Shown here one piece after another: positions 37,473 to 49,400 of a DNA stretch of 64,000 nucleotides (position 1 is the stretch's first letter; every line of letters starts with the position of its first letter). Both the position numbers and the translations under genes were made by a program. The stretch lies in contig CAWUHX010000417.1 in assembly GCA_963922205.1 (NCBI GenBank), positions 1-64,000 of the forward strand, read 5' to 3'. This stretch comes from Romanomermis culicivorax (lineage: Eukaryota > Nematoda > Enoplea > Mermithida > Mermithidae). Below the pieces are notes generated by a model. That model was given only the letters and a program-made list of their open reading frames with translations. It did no database searches and was not told where the DNA came from.

Positions 37473-37870
37473 GGTACAGTCTTACTTTGGCGCCCGTTTT
37501 ACTTTGGTGCCCAATGTTTAGAAATGATTTTTCTTGGATATCTTACATTGGCATCCATCTCACTTTGGCGCCCGTCTCATTTTGGCGCCCATCTTACTTT
37601 GGTGCCCACTGTTTAGAAACGACTTTTCTTGGATATCTTATTATCATGAAAAACAGCAGTTTACTAAAAAAGTAGTGATTCCAGCAAAGTACATAATTTT
37701 TTTACAGGAAAGCATAGTAGATGTTTTATAAGCGTAATGCAAAATGTAAAATTTAATACTGCTGGTAAAATTTGCATAGATAAAAACCCACATACTAGGC
37801 GCCAAAGTAAGACGCCAACGTGAGATGGGTGCCAAAGTAAGACACAGCTTGGGCGCCAAAGTGAGACCCG
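37473..37870. mobile_element. Hairpin element with CTTACTTTGGCGCCC-unit arms
   Basis: The left arm begins GGTACAGTCTTACTTTGGCG and carries several units of TCTTACTTTGGCGCCC alternating with a ~40-bp block ending TTTTCTTGGATATCTTA. The right arm has inverted units (GGCGCCAAAGTGAGAC). No convincing target duplication. The same unit occurs in one orientation at 62160-62290. Confidence 0.72.
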
Positions 37871-37937
37871 AGCCAAGTTGCGAACTGAACATTTTTGGTC
37901 GACTTTTATGCCATGCCATGGGAAATTAAAAATTGAA

Positions 37938-38300
37938 AACATGGGGAATGTTATAACATGGGGTATGTTATAACACAGGGTATGTTATGACATGGGAGGA
38001 TGGTATAACACGGGGTATGCTATAACATGAGGAGCTATGCTGTAGCATAGGGTGTGTTATCACACAGTGTATGCCATAACATGGGGAGATATGTTATAGC
38101 ACAGGGTATATTATAACATGGGGAGATATGTTATAACATGATGAGGTATGTTATAACATGGGGTGTTTTATAACATAGTCTATGTTATAACATAACATAT
38201 GCTATAACATGGGATATGCTATGACATGGGATATGTTATAACACAATCGCATGTTATAAGACATCTCATGTTATAACATACCCCAAGTTATTAAATATGT
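37938..38300. repeat. Palindromic minisatellite, TATGTTATAACATGGGG unit
   Basis: About 20 variable copies of a 15-18 bp unit whose core TGTTATAACA is self-complementary. Units flip orientation towards the right end (CATGTTATAACATACCCC). Confidence 0.8.
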
Positions 38301-39526
38301 TATGTTAATTTGTCATAAGACACAAAATATAGCAGTCGGATTAAGAATAAGAATAAGTTAGAATATAACATATGGCTTCGATATAGAAAATTTTTTTGAA
38401 AAAAAAACTTTTTTATATGTCATGACATAGGTCATTTTTATAACATATTTTGTATGCTATAAGATACGTTATAACAAATAAGATACATTATATTTCCTTA
38501 AAAATGCGAGCATCGCAAGTCCCAATATCTAGTCGTTTTTTAATGCCCATTCGCACATAAATGTGTTCTGATCACCTAAAAACGAACTGATTTATTGGTA
38601 TAAAATTGAACAAATTATTGAGTTTTACATCAGTTTTCAAGAAATGTGGTCGAATTTTCTGCTGAAAAAATGATTGTTGGTAAAAATGAATTCTACTGAA
38701 AATAAACAAGAAAATGAGAGATGAAAAATTATTGATTTGAAACTTCCAACTAAAATGACAAATAGCATGTAAATTGTAGAGATAGAAAATATGATAAAAT
38801 TGGTTGAATTCGAGAAATTTACACAAATTTAGCAAAACACCGCATGCTAATCGACCAGGGACTGTCATAATGTAAGAGTGAAGCTTCGTACTTTTGGTTT
38901 CGGACATCATTTTCTGGATGAAAAATCTTTGCTATTAAATTTGAAGAATTAGAAATCAATGGATGAATCTTCGTTTAATTAAATCAAAAAATACTGATCA
39001 AAATTTTTTGTTTTTTAATTCTGGCAGGGTTGAGAGCCTGGTAATATCACGAGTTTGTTTTAAAGATGTAAGAGTGTTATGTGTTGAAAGCAACACCACG
39101 ACATCATATAACGAACTTTCAAACTCATGTTAGTTGTTTTAGCCACAAAGGTTTGACATTATGTGTGATTAGTCACGTTTCATCTGAACTATAAACTAAT
39201 TGGTCACGCCCAGTATTGGCCAGGACTGTAAGGTGGAGAATAAATCAGCTTTTGTAGCACACAGAATGATGTCAATATCATGGAACAGGAGAAAAACCGC
39301 AAATATTATGGCCGACTACCAATTATGTACCTATTTCTTGCTTATTTCACAATAATTATATCTCAAAATTTGAAAATTCTGATACACAATGCACGTTCAT
39401 TGTGTAACTCTACAATTAAGGAAATTTTCGCTGATTTTTCATTAACCACCCCTGTTGAAAGAGAAAAGAGAAGCTCATTTTCTGCAGTAACTAAAAGATT
39501 CTTCTAGAAGAAGGTTGGATTTAAAA
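38301..39526 (+). promoter_or_regulatory. Upstream region of receptor copy 4
   Basis: The last ~450 bp align with the region upstream of copy 1: TATAAACT at 39190-39197, ACGCCC at 39208-39213, and AATGATGTCAATATCA at 39265-39280. The first part is AT-rich with no gene; the minus open frame 38572-38910 is unrecognised. Confidence 0.5.
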
Positions 39527-42500
39527 ATGGATCAGAATCATCTATTTCTATTTGGAATATGCATAATAATCAGCGGTCTTCTTTGTTTGATATGCCTGAT
39601 TTTACCAGTGGTCATTCGAGCGGCGGAAAGAGTCGGAGCAACTAACAGGAACACTGTCTTTCTCAAGCTTTTGCTGTCCGTTCTTGCGGGCGATATTTTG
39701 AACCTTTCAGCTCTCATACTATTAGACTCATTGACGCTTTGGGCAACTTTTTTGGTGGAAAATACTTGGCCGATCAAGTGGAGTATAATTTTTTGTATGG
39801 GTATCGGCTACTGGAGTATGGTGTTTGGCACGATAATGATTGCATGGAATAGGTCAGTGGTTAGCTATCTGTAATAGAAAAAGGAAGTGTATCCGTATGT
39901 AGGAATCATTCGAAATCGCAACAGTCTAATTGGAGAGGACAAAGTATTAACAGGTTGATGAGTCTTAAAATCCTCAAGTGGTTTGTTTTTATAGATGTTC
40001 AGGGACCTATTTCTGAATATTGTTGTTGTGCATTGTTAGACACTAGAATGGACATGTCTTGAGACTCACAAAATGAACCATTGGAGTCCTATGAGTTCAA
40101 GAAATTGAGAGTAAATTCATTACTGTGTGTGAAAGCAATTGTCTATTTTTCTCATATATACTGCCAAGATCATGTCAGTCTATTTAACGATCATCTTGTT
40201 GAAGTACTTATCCAATCAATTCCTGAAATTCTGTTATATGTAGAAAAAGGTTGAGTTGGTGGTTTAATTGATGAATTAGTTTTCTCACATGCAGGCGGCC
40301 ACTCAGCTGTACTGGAATAATTGCTAGTGTGAGCCGAGGCCCATTAAGAAAAAATGTAGATAGTTCCGATATGTTCTGACTTTAATCCATACTCTCAGTC
40401 AAACAGTATTCGTTGAATCTAATGCAGACCTCGTCGAGGCTGAGAATTGTGTATCAGTATACCAAATGTATCTATATCCCGGTTGTACCAGTATCCCGAA
40501 CAATGTTATACAACAAAAACAAAACTTCTCTGTTTACTGAAAATGTTAGTATCCCGAATGTATTAGTATCCCGTACGTATCACTATCCCAAACGTTGTGG
40601 TATCCTGAACAATGTTCAGAATAGAGTAAAAAACATCTATGTAGATCGAATGTATCCTGACTAATGCCAAAGCCTACGCCATAACCTATATTCTGAGGCT
40701 AAATATATGATTAAGCTTACGCCTGAACCTCAGCCTCAGCCTCCACCTCATCCTCAGCCTCAGCCTCAGCCTCAACCTCAGCCTCAGCCTCAGCCTCAGC
40801 CTCAGCCTCAGCCTCAGCCTCAGCCTCAGCCTCAGCCTCAGCCTCGGCCTCAGCCTCAGCCTCAGCCTCAGTCTCAGCCTCAGCCTCAGCCTCAGCCTCA
40901 GCGTCAGCCTCAGCCTCAGCCTCAGCCTCAGCCTCAGCCTCAGCCTCAGCCTCAGCCTCAGCCTCAGCCTCAGCCTCAGCCTCAGCCTCAGCCTCAGCCT
41001 CAGCCTCAGCCTCAGCCTCAGCCTCAGCCTCAGCCTCAGCCTCAGCCTCAGCCTCAGTCTTAGCCTCAGTCTCAGTCTCAGCCTCAGCCTCAGCCTCAGC
41101 CTCAGCCTCAGCCTCAGCCTCAGCCTCAGCCTCAGCCTCAGCCTCAGCCCCACGCAAACTTTCGGGAATTTCGGACAGGAACAGAGTTAACAACATGAAC
41201 AAAAAATGTGTATTCCGTATAGCGATTAATTGTCAATGTGATCGAATAAAAAGTATAGTTTTATATGTTCGGGAGGACTACTGATGCACAATGAAAACTG
41301 ATACTCACAAGCATACATGCACAGCATAGAAATTCTGCTGGGGATCAGCCAGGACAGGGGGTGGAATAATTTTTTTTTCATTCTTGATAACAAAAAAAGT
41401 CTTAGAAAAGTTTTCTAACATCCGAGCAGCATATTCTTCAACCTATTTCAGTCAAACACGTGAAATTATTTACCTAGACAGCACTTTTTAGAGTTTCAAT
41501 GTTACTACTCCGGAATCAATTATGTTTCGTTCGGAAAAACTGATAAACTACAGCATCATTTCCATTTTTATGACGACTTTTTCTTCTCTCTCGCTTATTT
41601 TCCTTCGTCATCTTCACAATCATTGCTTGGTGATGTCTAATCTGCGGGGGGTCAGCAAGAATCTGCGGTTGGTCAATCAAAAGCAGCTGGGGGTCAAACA
41701 CCCCAAATCTTGGCCAACCTTGTTATCCTACTAGAAACATTTTCTGATTTTTGTTCCTACTAGAAACATTTTCTGATTTTTGTGCGCATGAATGCTGGCA
41801 AGTCGATTTTAGAAGTGAATTGAGAATTTTAGGACGCAAGCCCTAATCGTTATGCCATTCATTTTCTAAATTACGTTATTAAGATCAGGGATACGTAGAG
41901 GTGGGCTTTTCAATTTAATGTTTGAATCAATATGAGTTTCATCCTCGTTAAGTTCATAAATTTCTTGACACTATTTCTGATTAAATATCCCACCTTGCGT
42001 TACATTAAACTATTGGAAATTAATTATATCCATAAATCACAGATTTTGACTAGTTTTACTTACTGAATATTCTGAATGGCGTCCATGATACAGGATGTAG
42101 TTAGGACATGACTCATTCTAATACAAAGTATGTGAATTGTCTAAACTTCTAGAGGAATACCAAAACGGTCGCTGGTCGAATTTTGAATTCCAGGGAAAAT
42201 AAACCATCTAATGATATTCAACATGTAAAACTACGCTATGTATCTGGTGTACAGGCAACTTATCGTACTCAAGGTCGAACTTCTTGAAAAGTGCACCTTA
42301 GAAAATTCAAGCAGACGAGAGTAGAGTTTCTTTGGATGCCTTAAAAAGATTCGCTAAGGTAATCTTTGGACTACCACTGGACAGTGCAAGATAACATGTA
42401 AACCAGCAGGGAGAGATTTCACATTTTAAATCTTAGTTTCATTCAGTATGTAGAATGCGTAATAATTCTTTTACTTCAGAATGTGGAAATTTTGTATCAC

Positions 42501-43161
42501 TATCAATTTCAAGCCATTGCAATGGTTCGAACGCCCGAAGCCTTTGATATGCGGGACATGGATTCTATCGACAGCTGTCACACTTTTGCAGTCCTCACTC
42601 GTTTGCTATTTCGATTTTGATCCCGGCACCTTAAGCTTCCATCGCTTTTGCCCGAAAAAAATTCATTTGGTCATTCTCAATGCATTTGGTCTGCTCAGTT
42701 TAATTTTGATCATCCCACCTTATTTGTTCATCATTCATGAAGTGAGTATACATAGTAAGTAAATCTTTCAGAGTTGTTTAACTATACCAATTCTGTAACA
42801 GATTATTAGATTGAAAAAAATTTCGAATGAAGTTCAACCAGTGGTAGATTTCAATGCTGAAAATCATAATGTCATAATCAGAAGATCAAACCTGTACCAT
42901 GTTCGGAGCGTACGATCTGGCAAGGCCGAAGTTTCGGTTGGCGCACAAGTGGTGTTGATAGTTGTTATATTGATTATCACCAACACGGTTCTAGCGTTTG
43001 CGGGTTTTGGTAACGAAATTTTAGACTGTATTTTGAGTCAGTACGCAATGATTATTTTGTGCACTCATACATCCGTGTTGTCTTTAATTTTTTGTGACGA
43101 TATAAGGTTAGGTATGAAAACTTTAACCACAAAGTTGTTGTGTAATAGCAATGATTTGTGA
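39527..43161 (+). CDS. 7TM receptor copy 4, intact (3 exons, 315 aa)
   Basis: Exons 39527-39852, 42480-42741 and 42802-43161 join in frame (introns 2627 and 60 bp, GT-AG). Start ATG encodes MDQNHLFLFG; the open frame extends four codons upstream only with a TTG. Segments follow the family plan: TM1 (LFGICIIISGLLCLI), TM2 (LLLSVLAGDILNLSAL), TM3 (IFCMGIGYWSMVFGTIMIAW) ending N-R-M, TM4 (PLICGTWILSTAVTLL), TM5 (NAFGLLSLILIIPPYLFII), TM6 (VVLIVVILIITNTVLAFAG), TM7 (YAMIILCTHTSVLSLIFC), and a tail ending CNSNDL. ECL2 holds HRFCPKK. It lacks DRY, CWxP and NPxxY, so G-protein coupling is inferred from topology only. Intron 1 holds a long hexanucleotide array and aligns in part with copy 3 intron 1. 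This is the best candidate for the functional founder of copies 1 and 3. Confidence 0.84.
40470..40670. repeat. Degenerate GTATCCCGAACAATGTT repeats
   Basis: Several spaced copies of TATCCCGAA(C/T) words in intron 1 of receptor copy 4, all in one orientation. Confidence 0.55.
40722..41149. repeat. CTCAGC hexanucleotide array, about 70 units
   Basis: Nearly perfect CAGCCT/AGGCTG tandem array of about 428 bp with a few point variants. All three frames on both strands stay open (PQ, LR and EA dipeptides), so the long open frames here are artefacts. It lies within intron 1 of receptor copy 4. Confidence 0.95.
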
Positions 43162-44509
43162 CACGTAGTGAAATTTTAAGAGGAAGTATTTTGTCGACTT
43201 CCCAATTTTTTGACAATCAGTAAGATTTTTAAAGGCCCCATCAATTGATGTATTTAGCTGCAGATAAATGGGATTTTTAAGTGTTACAGGATTTCATAAA
43301 ACCAAACTAACGTTAACTAGTGTTAAAGTCGACCATTTGAGAATGTTTTAAGGATCATTAGCATACATAAAGAATAGTTAGAAGTTGCAGGTGTTATGTT
43401 AACTGGGGACTTACATCCTGTCCCTAGGAAGATTAAAGTTGTTTATACAATGATTTCCTCTTTGTATAAAAAAAGGTCCATTATTTTCTAATGTGAATTA
43501 ATTAAACCTTAATCTTGTGAATCAGATGCATGCTTTAAGGTTTGGGTAGGTGAAATATCAATGTTATCGTAGTTCACAAGTTTTTATGAGTAAAGCATCT
43601 TCATGAGGAAATTAGTCTATAGAGTTTGTAGGATAAAACTTCCCACACTGTGCAACTCCCAAGTTAAGCTCACTTGAACTGAGAATCAAGAAGACATTAG
43701 TAGCATGCTATTAGTAGCATGAAACGCTAAAAAATTTAGTGCGCAATACTGTTGTGTGCTATACTTAAAGCCTGGTTGCATGGAATCCTACTTTTTAATA
43801 TTATCCTTATATGCGATTGGACATTATGTCCATCGTCTGAAAAAATTTCCTGCTTATACTATCCACACATTATCTTGAATACATCGATGCAAATAGTTTT
43901 TAGTTGGTGTTTAGAAATTTTTAGTCTAAAATTTTTCAAATGAGTTGTTAAAACCGGCAATCATTATGATTATACTCCATTAATTTTTAGATGAACCTCG
44001 GAACACAAAAAAAACCAAAGAAATCAGTAAATAGAAAATGGCCATGCTTCTTGAGCTAATATTTTCATTTTTCCAATTAGTATTCCTAATTGATATATCT
44101 GAAGAAAACGTCCGCAAACGCAGGTTATATATAATTTGCACAAACACACGTTTCCAGGTTCTTCTGGAAAAAAATGGACTTTCGGTCACTGGACTGGTAT
44201 AAACTGCCTTTTTCACACATTCTCTGAACAAGAGGCATTTTATAGAAATAAGATTTTCTGAAGAAAACTTCACTGCTGTGTCGATCATAGATGCACATGA
44301 GGGTTGGAAATGTAACCTCCTACCTGTAGCCCATATCCTTTTGCCTGAACTTTTGAACCGAAAAAAAGTGGTTCTCCAACTCAATCTGAACGTTTGGAAA
44401 TAGCCAAAAGAACACAAGTTAACCAGAAACGAAGTGCATCATGCAGTTCAAATGCTTTTTACAGATGGACCTTAAAATTTCTCACAGTACAATCCTAAAG
44501 TTTCAACTT
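43162..44509. other. 3' flank of receptor copy 4
   Basis: The minus-strand open frame 43980-44417 (145 codons) ends in a hydrophobic stretch (MAIFYLLISLVFFVFRG) that resembles a signal peptide, but its codons carry no recognisable family and no downstream exon was found. Treat as unassigned. Confidence 0.35.
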
Positions 44510-44855
44510 TTCGATTTTTTTGTTTCTTGTTTTTTTTTTGTTTTTTGTTTTTTTTTTGTTTTTTTGTTTTTTGTTTTCTGTTTTTTGTTTTTTTTTTTGT
44601 TTTTTGTTTTCTGTTTTTTGTTTTTTTTGGTTCTTTTCTTTCATTTTTTTTTGTTTTTACCGTTCTTTTCGTTGTTTTTATTCTTTTTATTTTTTGTTTT
44701 TCCTGTTTTTTGCTTTATTTTTTATTTTGTTTTTTCTTTTTTGTCTCTTGTCTTTTCTATGTTCTTTCTTTTTTATATTTTTATTTATTTTTTTGTTAGA
44801 TATTTTTTTATTTTCTTATTTTGTCTTCTATCTTTCTTTTTTTGTTGCTCGAAAG
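44510..44855. repeat. T-rich TTTTTTGTTTTTTG tract
   Basis: Almost pure T with periodic G or C. Phe-rich open frames here are spurious. Confidence 0.9.
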
Positions 44856-47800
44856 TAAAACTATCATGTTAAATGCTGCTTAGTATTTTTAGCACAGCTA
44901 CGTGTATCCACGAGTTTCTCCTGGCGTTTTTCTTCATGATTAAATTGAGCAATGAAGAATGCAGAAAAGATTTGTGTGATATCCGCCAGAGAGTTGCCTC
45001 TATGGAGCAAAAACTAATCTGCAGGAATTAGCAGTATAAACTAAACTTTTTGTTTTTTTCGACAGAAATTTTACATAAATTACACCAGTTATTTTTGCAG
45101 AATGTTTCCAACTGCTGTCAGAACCGCTTATTCAGTACTTTATGTAGAATTTTTTAAATTGTCAAAGATTTATTTAAATAACCGTATAAATTTGATGATG
45201 TTTTGTGTGACGCAGATTTTGTTTAGTGGGAAGAGCCGAAAGTGCATATCGTATTTTTCGTGTGTTTTATATTATTTCGATTCAGATTCAGCGCGATTTT
45301 GAGGGATTGCGGACAGATTTTGTACTGGCAAATTTTGTATGTCTTGTTCATTTTTGTGGTTTTCTGCTCGTAGAATAAGTTTATTTGGACAATTCGTCTT
45401 GAATAGTTGACTAGATAATGGAGCCATTTCCCTTCTGGTAATAACTTAGTAAATTCCACCATTGATATAATTTTTTTAGGTTTTTTCTGCAGAGTGGGAG
45501 GCAAACAAATACTCAACAGTTTCACACAGTTTTTTCTCTCTATGTAGTCTATTTTTAGGTTTAAAAATAGAATTTCTCGGACAAGATATCCCTAACAAAA
45601 AACCTTCTCGAAACAAATATCCATGGAAAAAATGTCTCCATGAGGACGTAGTTATGGTACATTTTCCGTTATCAGTTGAATATATGCCGAGATGGGGCAT
45701 GAAGATAGTCCATAGGTGATAAGTGCCTATTGGGGTTCGGGCTTGCGTTCGTCTGAGAAACAAAACGAGTATGCAAATTTATTATTAAAATAAATCTACG
45801 TTTAAAATCTACCAATGATAAGCTGAGAATGTCAATACAGAAACGGCACGACTGTAACAGTTTCGATATACAGTCCTGATGTACAAAAAACGATTAAGAT
45901 TAAAGCAAGTACATTTCAACTTTGAAAAATTGAAATAGTACTTGCTTTGCACTCTAGTTATTTGTAAGCATTTCAAGAAGAACGATTTAGCTACTGGTTA
46001 TATGTAAAAACAAGGAAGTCCTTCAGAAAGAGATATTTGGGGTATTTTTGAGATTCGGAACGATTCTGACATTTGATTTGCGCGAAAGCATAAATTCTTT
46101 GTACTGCAATAAACTCTAGATAAGAAGTACACGATTCTTGTTGTTTTTGAAGTTATTTCTTTAATTATATACATTTTGTTGTGCAAATACGACAACATGA
46201 TGAATTTTTGTCTAGCAGTAGTCAGATGAGTCAGCAATATTTCAAACTAAAATTCATGGGCCCTGTGCTCAATGTTGGCTTTGACAGATTCACTAAAGTT
46301 TTCTATTCCAGAAGAAAAAATGATAATTTTTTCAAAAAGGGGCATGCCAATACGTCAGCCCTGTGAAGCAACAAAATATATTTATACCGTATGTACCCCT
46401 ACCAATACGGCATATTATGTAAAAAATGACGACAAAATTGATACCGTAAAGTAATTGAAAAAATAGTTATTACAGGGCTCCTCGTTACAAAATGGTATTC
46501 TTCTTGACATTTCAATGCAAATTGTACAGCCACAAACGGCATTGGAGTACGGTACTAAGCTACAAAAAAGCTAAGATGATAACGTGAAGTGAAGACTGTG
46601 AAGTGTGAAGTGTGAATCTGAAGTGAAGAAGATTACATCACAGAACGAATTGTTATGAAACAGGATATCTCTAAATGGGAGCAAGCAAAATTTTTGTAAA
46701 GTGGTCTAACCAGATCAAATCAGATCATATATTATTGACATTCTTTGCCCATAACTGATTTTTCGCTTTATTACAGCTAGTGGAGTTCCATAACCACCTA
46801 GAAAAAGATGACTGGCATATCTTACTTTGGCTATACCTTGGCAAATATTTGATGACTTTTCACAATTTTTTTACAAACCACATAGGCTTGTTACCCTTTA
46901 GTTTGCATGCTTGAAGTCTTAGGGTTGTTGCTCATTTACGTTTTTGTGAAAAATTTTGATAATTTTCTGTTTGCAGCTCAGCATCTCAGGAAGTTATTTA
47001 TCATTCTTGAGTTCAAATATTGACATAAACTGTCGTGGAATAAATTAGATACATTATCAGCTCGTTGAGATGCAGACAATAATGTGGCACATGTGTAACA
47101 GTTCTTCAAAAAAAGAAAAAGCTTACCGTGTCGTATGACTCCATCTTCCTACCAGAAATTTGTAAACGAATGAGGAAAATCAAAATAACTGTATTTGAGA
47201 TATGGGCAGTGCAGCATTTGATAGAATTATTTTTAAATTTTGTACATGTACATTTTTGCCAGTTTTTCAGCATTCTAACTTACATTCAATTTAGTTTTCG
47301 ATCTAAAGGTAAAGTATGGCAGGGATTGAGTAGCCAATATATGATGCGTTATGACCAGAACAATAGGAAATTTTGCACCCAAATTTGCAATCTTTTGATT
47401 TCATCACTTACTGTGCATGTAATAGGAAACAAGCAATAGACTGTAATCATGTACGAGTAGTTGCTCCAAAGTTCAATTTTCAGGGAACTTTTGAATATGA
47501 TCATATTTCACGAGCTTTAAAAACAAAAATTGATTTTTACTCAAATTCCATACATTGGGTACATTTGACGGAATAATGCTGAAACCGTTTTCATAGTTAT
47601 GAAGTCGTGCCAGAATAGCTGTTTTTGTATTTCAAACGTTTACAGATTTTATTTCCAGAGACTGTATGTACTTTCTTTAAAGTTGAAAACGCCCGTTACG
47701 CAAGATTTGTAGTTTTTTTTTTTGGCCAACATAATAATCAGCATGTGGAATAAAAGTTAACTTCAGGGATGCCAAGCTTTGATTCGGTAGCAGATCCGCT

Positions 47801-47939
47801 ACCTACTGCACATCACATTCTTAATGTCGAAATGAGACTTGGGGTTAATATAGAGAATGAAAGAACCTAATCAGGACGAATCCTCGGGTAGAAATAGAGT
47901 GCAACAGTTCCGTCTGTCGCAATCTCAACACTGAATCAC
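44856..47939. other. Intergenic, no gene recognised
   Basis: About 45370-45530 resembles 31650-31810 (shared TCGTCTTGAA and AGTTGACTAGA). A short GAAGTGTGAA repeat lies at about 46585-46630. Small open frames (45476-45763, 47128-47439) show no motifs. Confidence 0.45.
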
Positions 47940-47962
47940 CTACTTTCGTTCACTTGAACTGC

Positions 47963-48764
47963 AGATGACACAACAACTGTCTGAGCTCGAAGAACTTCCA
48001 ACCACCGGGTAATACGGAGAAGTCAGGAAGAGAATTGAGTCGTAAATGTAGACTTCTACGCAGGGTGGTACTCCTGAGATCCGGGGCCCCTCTGCTGTAA
48101 GAATAACAATAGATGTCCGAACAGCGGGAGATATTGTATTTCGGGGGTAATAATTCCGCAAAATACGAAAATATGGCCAGTCCGGCCGACTTTCCTTCAC
48201 AAAGTAAACACGATGACCAGCCCATGCCAATCAGCGTTGGTGTAATTCGCTTCGATTTTTGGGCTAATTTGCATAACCTGGAGATAGACTATGTCAATTC
48301 CCGACATTAGCATGTATAATCATGAATTTTTGTGATATAAATATCGTATTGAGTTCAAAATCCAAAAAAAACTGCAAAATCCAAAAAAACTGAAAAAAAC
48401 AAAAAAAAACAAAAAAAACTGCATCCAGATGAATTCGAAAATTCTTTGTAATTGCAAATAACTAACGAGTACTGGATTTGCATTGAATGCACGAAATTAA
48501 AACAGAATGGTGATGAAGACTGTCGAATTATCAAACGCGGGGACTGCGGGTTGTTAAATGTTGCTGTGTATCTTAACATCTGCGCTTCGTACCTGCTTTG
48601 ATTTTACAGGAACTGGTAATGGCTGCAAAGTACAACAGCATTCTGAACAATGAGGACAGATAGAACGAAGACGATTTGGACGAGAACGAATGTGGCGATG
48701 AAAATGAAAGTTACTGTGTGAAGCGCTCAAATCAGTAGTTCCCGAAGTCAAGTGAGCAGAGTTT
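47963..48764 (+). other. Possible exons of an unidentified gene
   Basis: Base composition rises above the surroundings and several acceptor-like sites precede open stretches: CTGCAG before MTQQLSELEELPTTG (from 47965, followed by GTAATA), and TTTACAG before ELVMAAKYNSILNNEDR (from 48610), which meets a TAG and then continues as NEDDLDENECGDENESYC. No consistent spliced model could be built and no family is recognised. It may be a decayed gene. Confidence 0.25.
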
Positions 48765-48779
48765 GTAGTCGATTGTTGA

Positions 48780-49125
48780 TCGTTACCAATTGAAAAAATT
48801 TGTCACTACTTGAAAAAGATCGTTACTTTCGAACATTATGCACAGCATTTTTTCAAGATGCGTCGCAAAAATTTTAAGATGCTTCACAAAAATTTCAAGA
48901 TACATCGCAAAAACTCAAGATGTAAGAGCTTTTCGACGTTCGACTTTTTTCAAGTGCATCACATTTTTTCAAGATTATCTTGAAGAAGAACTCAAGATCA
49001 TCTTGAAAAAAAATTAAGATATCTTGAAAAAAATCGAGATCTCATCTCAAAAGAAATTAAGATCTCATTTTGAAAAAATTAAGATGTCATCTTGATGTCA
49101 AAATTTTTTCATTTTTTTTCTTTTC
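48780..49125. mobile_element. Partial foldback element, TTCAAGATGCATCGC family
   Basis: Same order of words as the left arm of 14041-14872 (CGTTACCAATTGAAAAAAT, then TTTCGAACATTATGCACA, then TTTTCAAGATGCGTCGCAAAA, CGACGTTCGACTTTTTTC), followed by ATCTTGAAAAAAATTAAGAT repeats. No right arm was found. Confidence 0.65.
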
Positions 49126-49139
49126 ACACAAGCAGTACT

Positions 49140-49400
49140 GCAGCAATCCGAAAAAGCCGAGATTATGGACAGTTTGCAGATCATTTTAATGGATCTTATA
49201 TTGGTCGGCGCTCGCATTCATCGTTTTGGTGGATTTAGGACATGGTGTCTTTGTGTATGTCATCAGTCAATATTTGATGCTCATTTTGAGCACTTATACG
49301 TCCGTTGTCCTTATTTTTCTGCGGAGATTTAAATTCGAATATTAAAGCGCTAATAAGGCATTTGTTATGTAAAAGCAACAGTTGGATGAATAGCTTGTGA
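49140..49400 (+). pseudogene. 7TM receptor exon 3 relic (copy 2-like)
   Basis: Nucleotide match to copy 2 exon 3 from the TCCGAAAAAGCCGA block to the stop (AATAGCTTGTGAATATGT). Frameshifts disrupt it (for example around ATTGGTCGGCGCTCGCATTC). The TM7 part AGTCAATATTTGATGCTCAT and GAGCACTTATACGTCCGTTG is well preserved. Exons 1 and 2 are absent. Confidence 0.8.

Noticed and set aside
40686..41202. Long overlapping PQ, LR and EA repeat proteins on both strands
   Set aside because: Hexanucleotide CTCAGC array inside a receptor intron; openness in several frames on both strands shows it is not selected coding.
44441..44872. Phe-rich multi-membrane-like protein
   Set aside because: T-rich low-complexity tract; same hydrophobic pattern in three frames.
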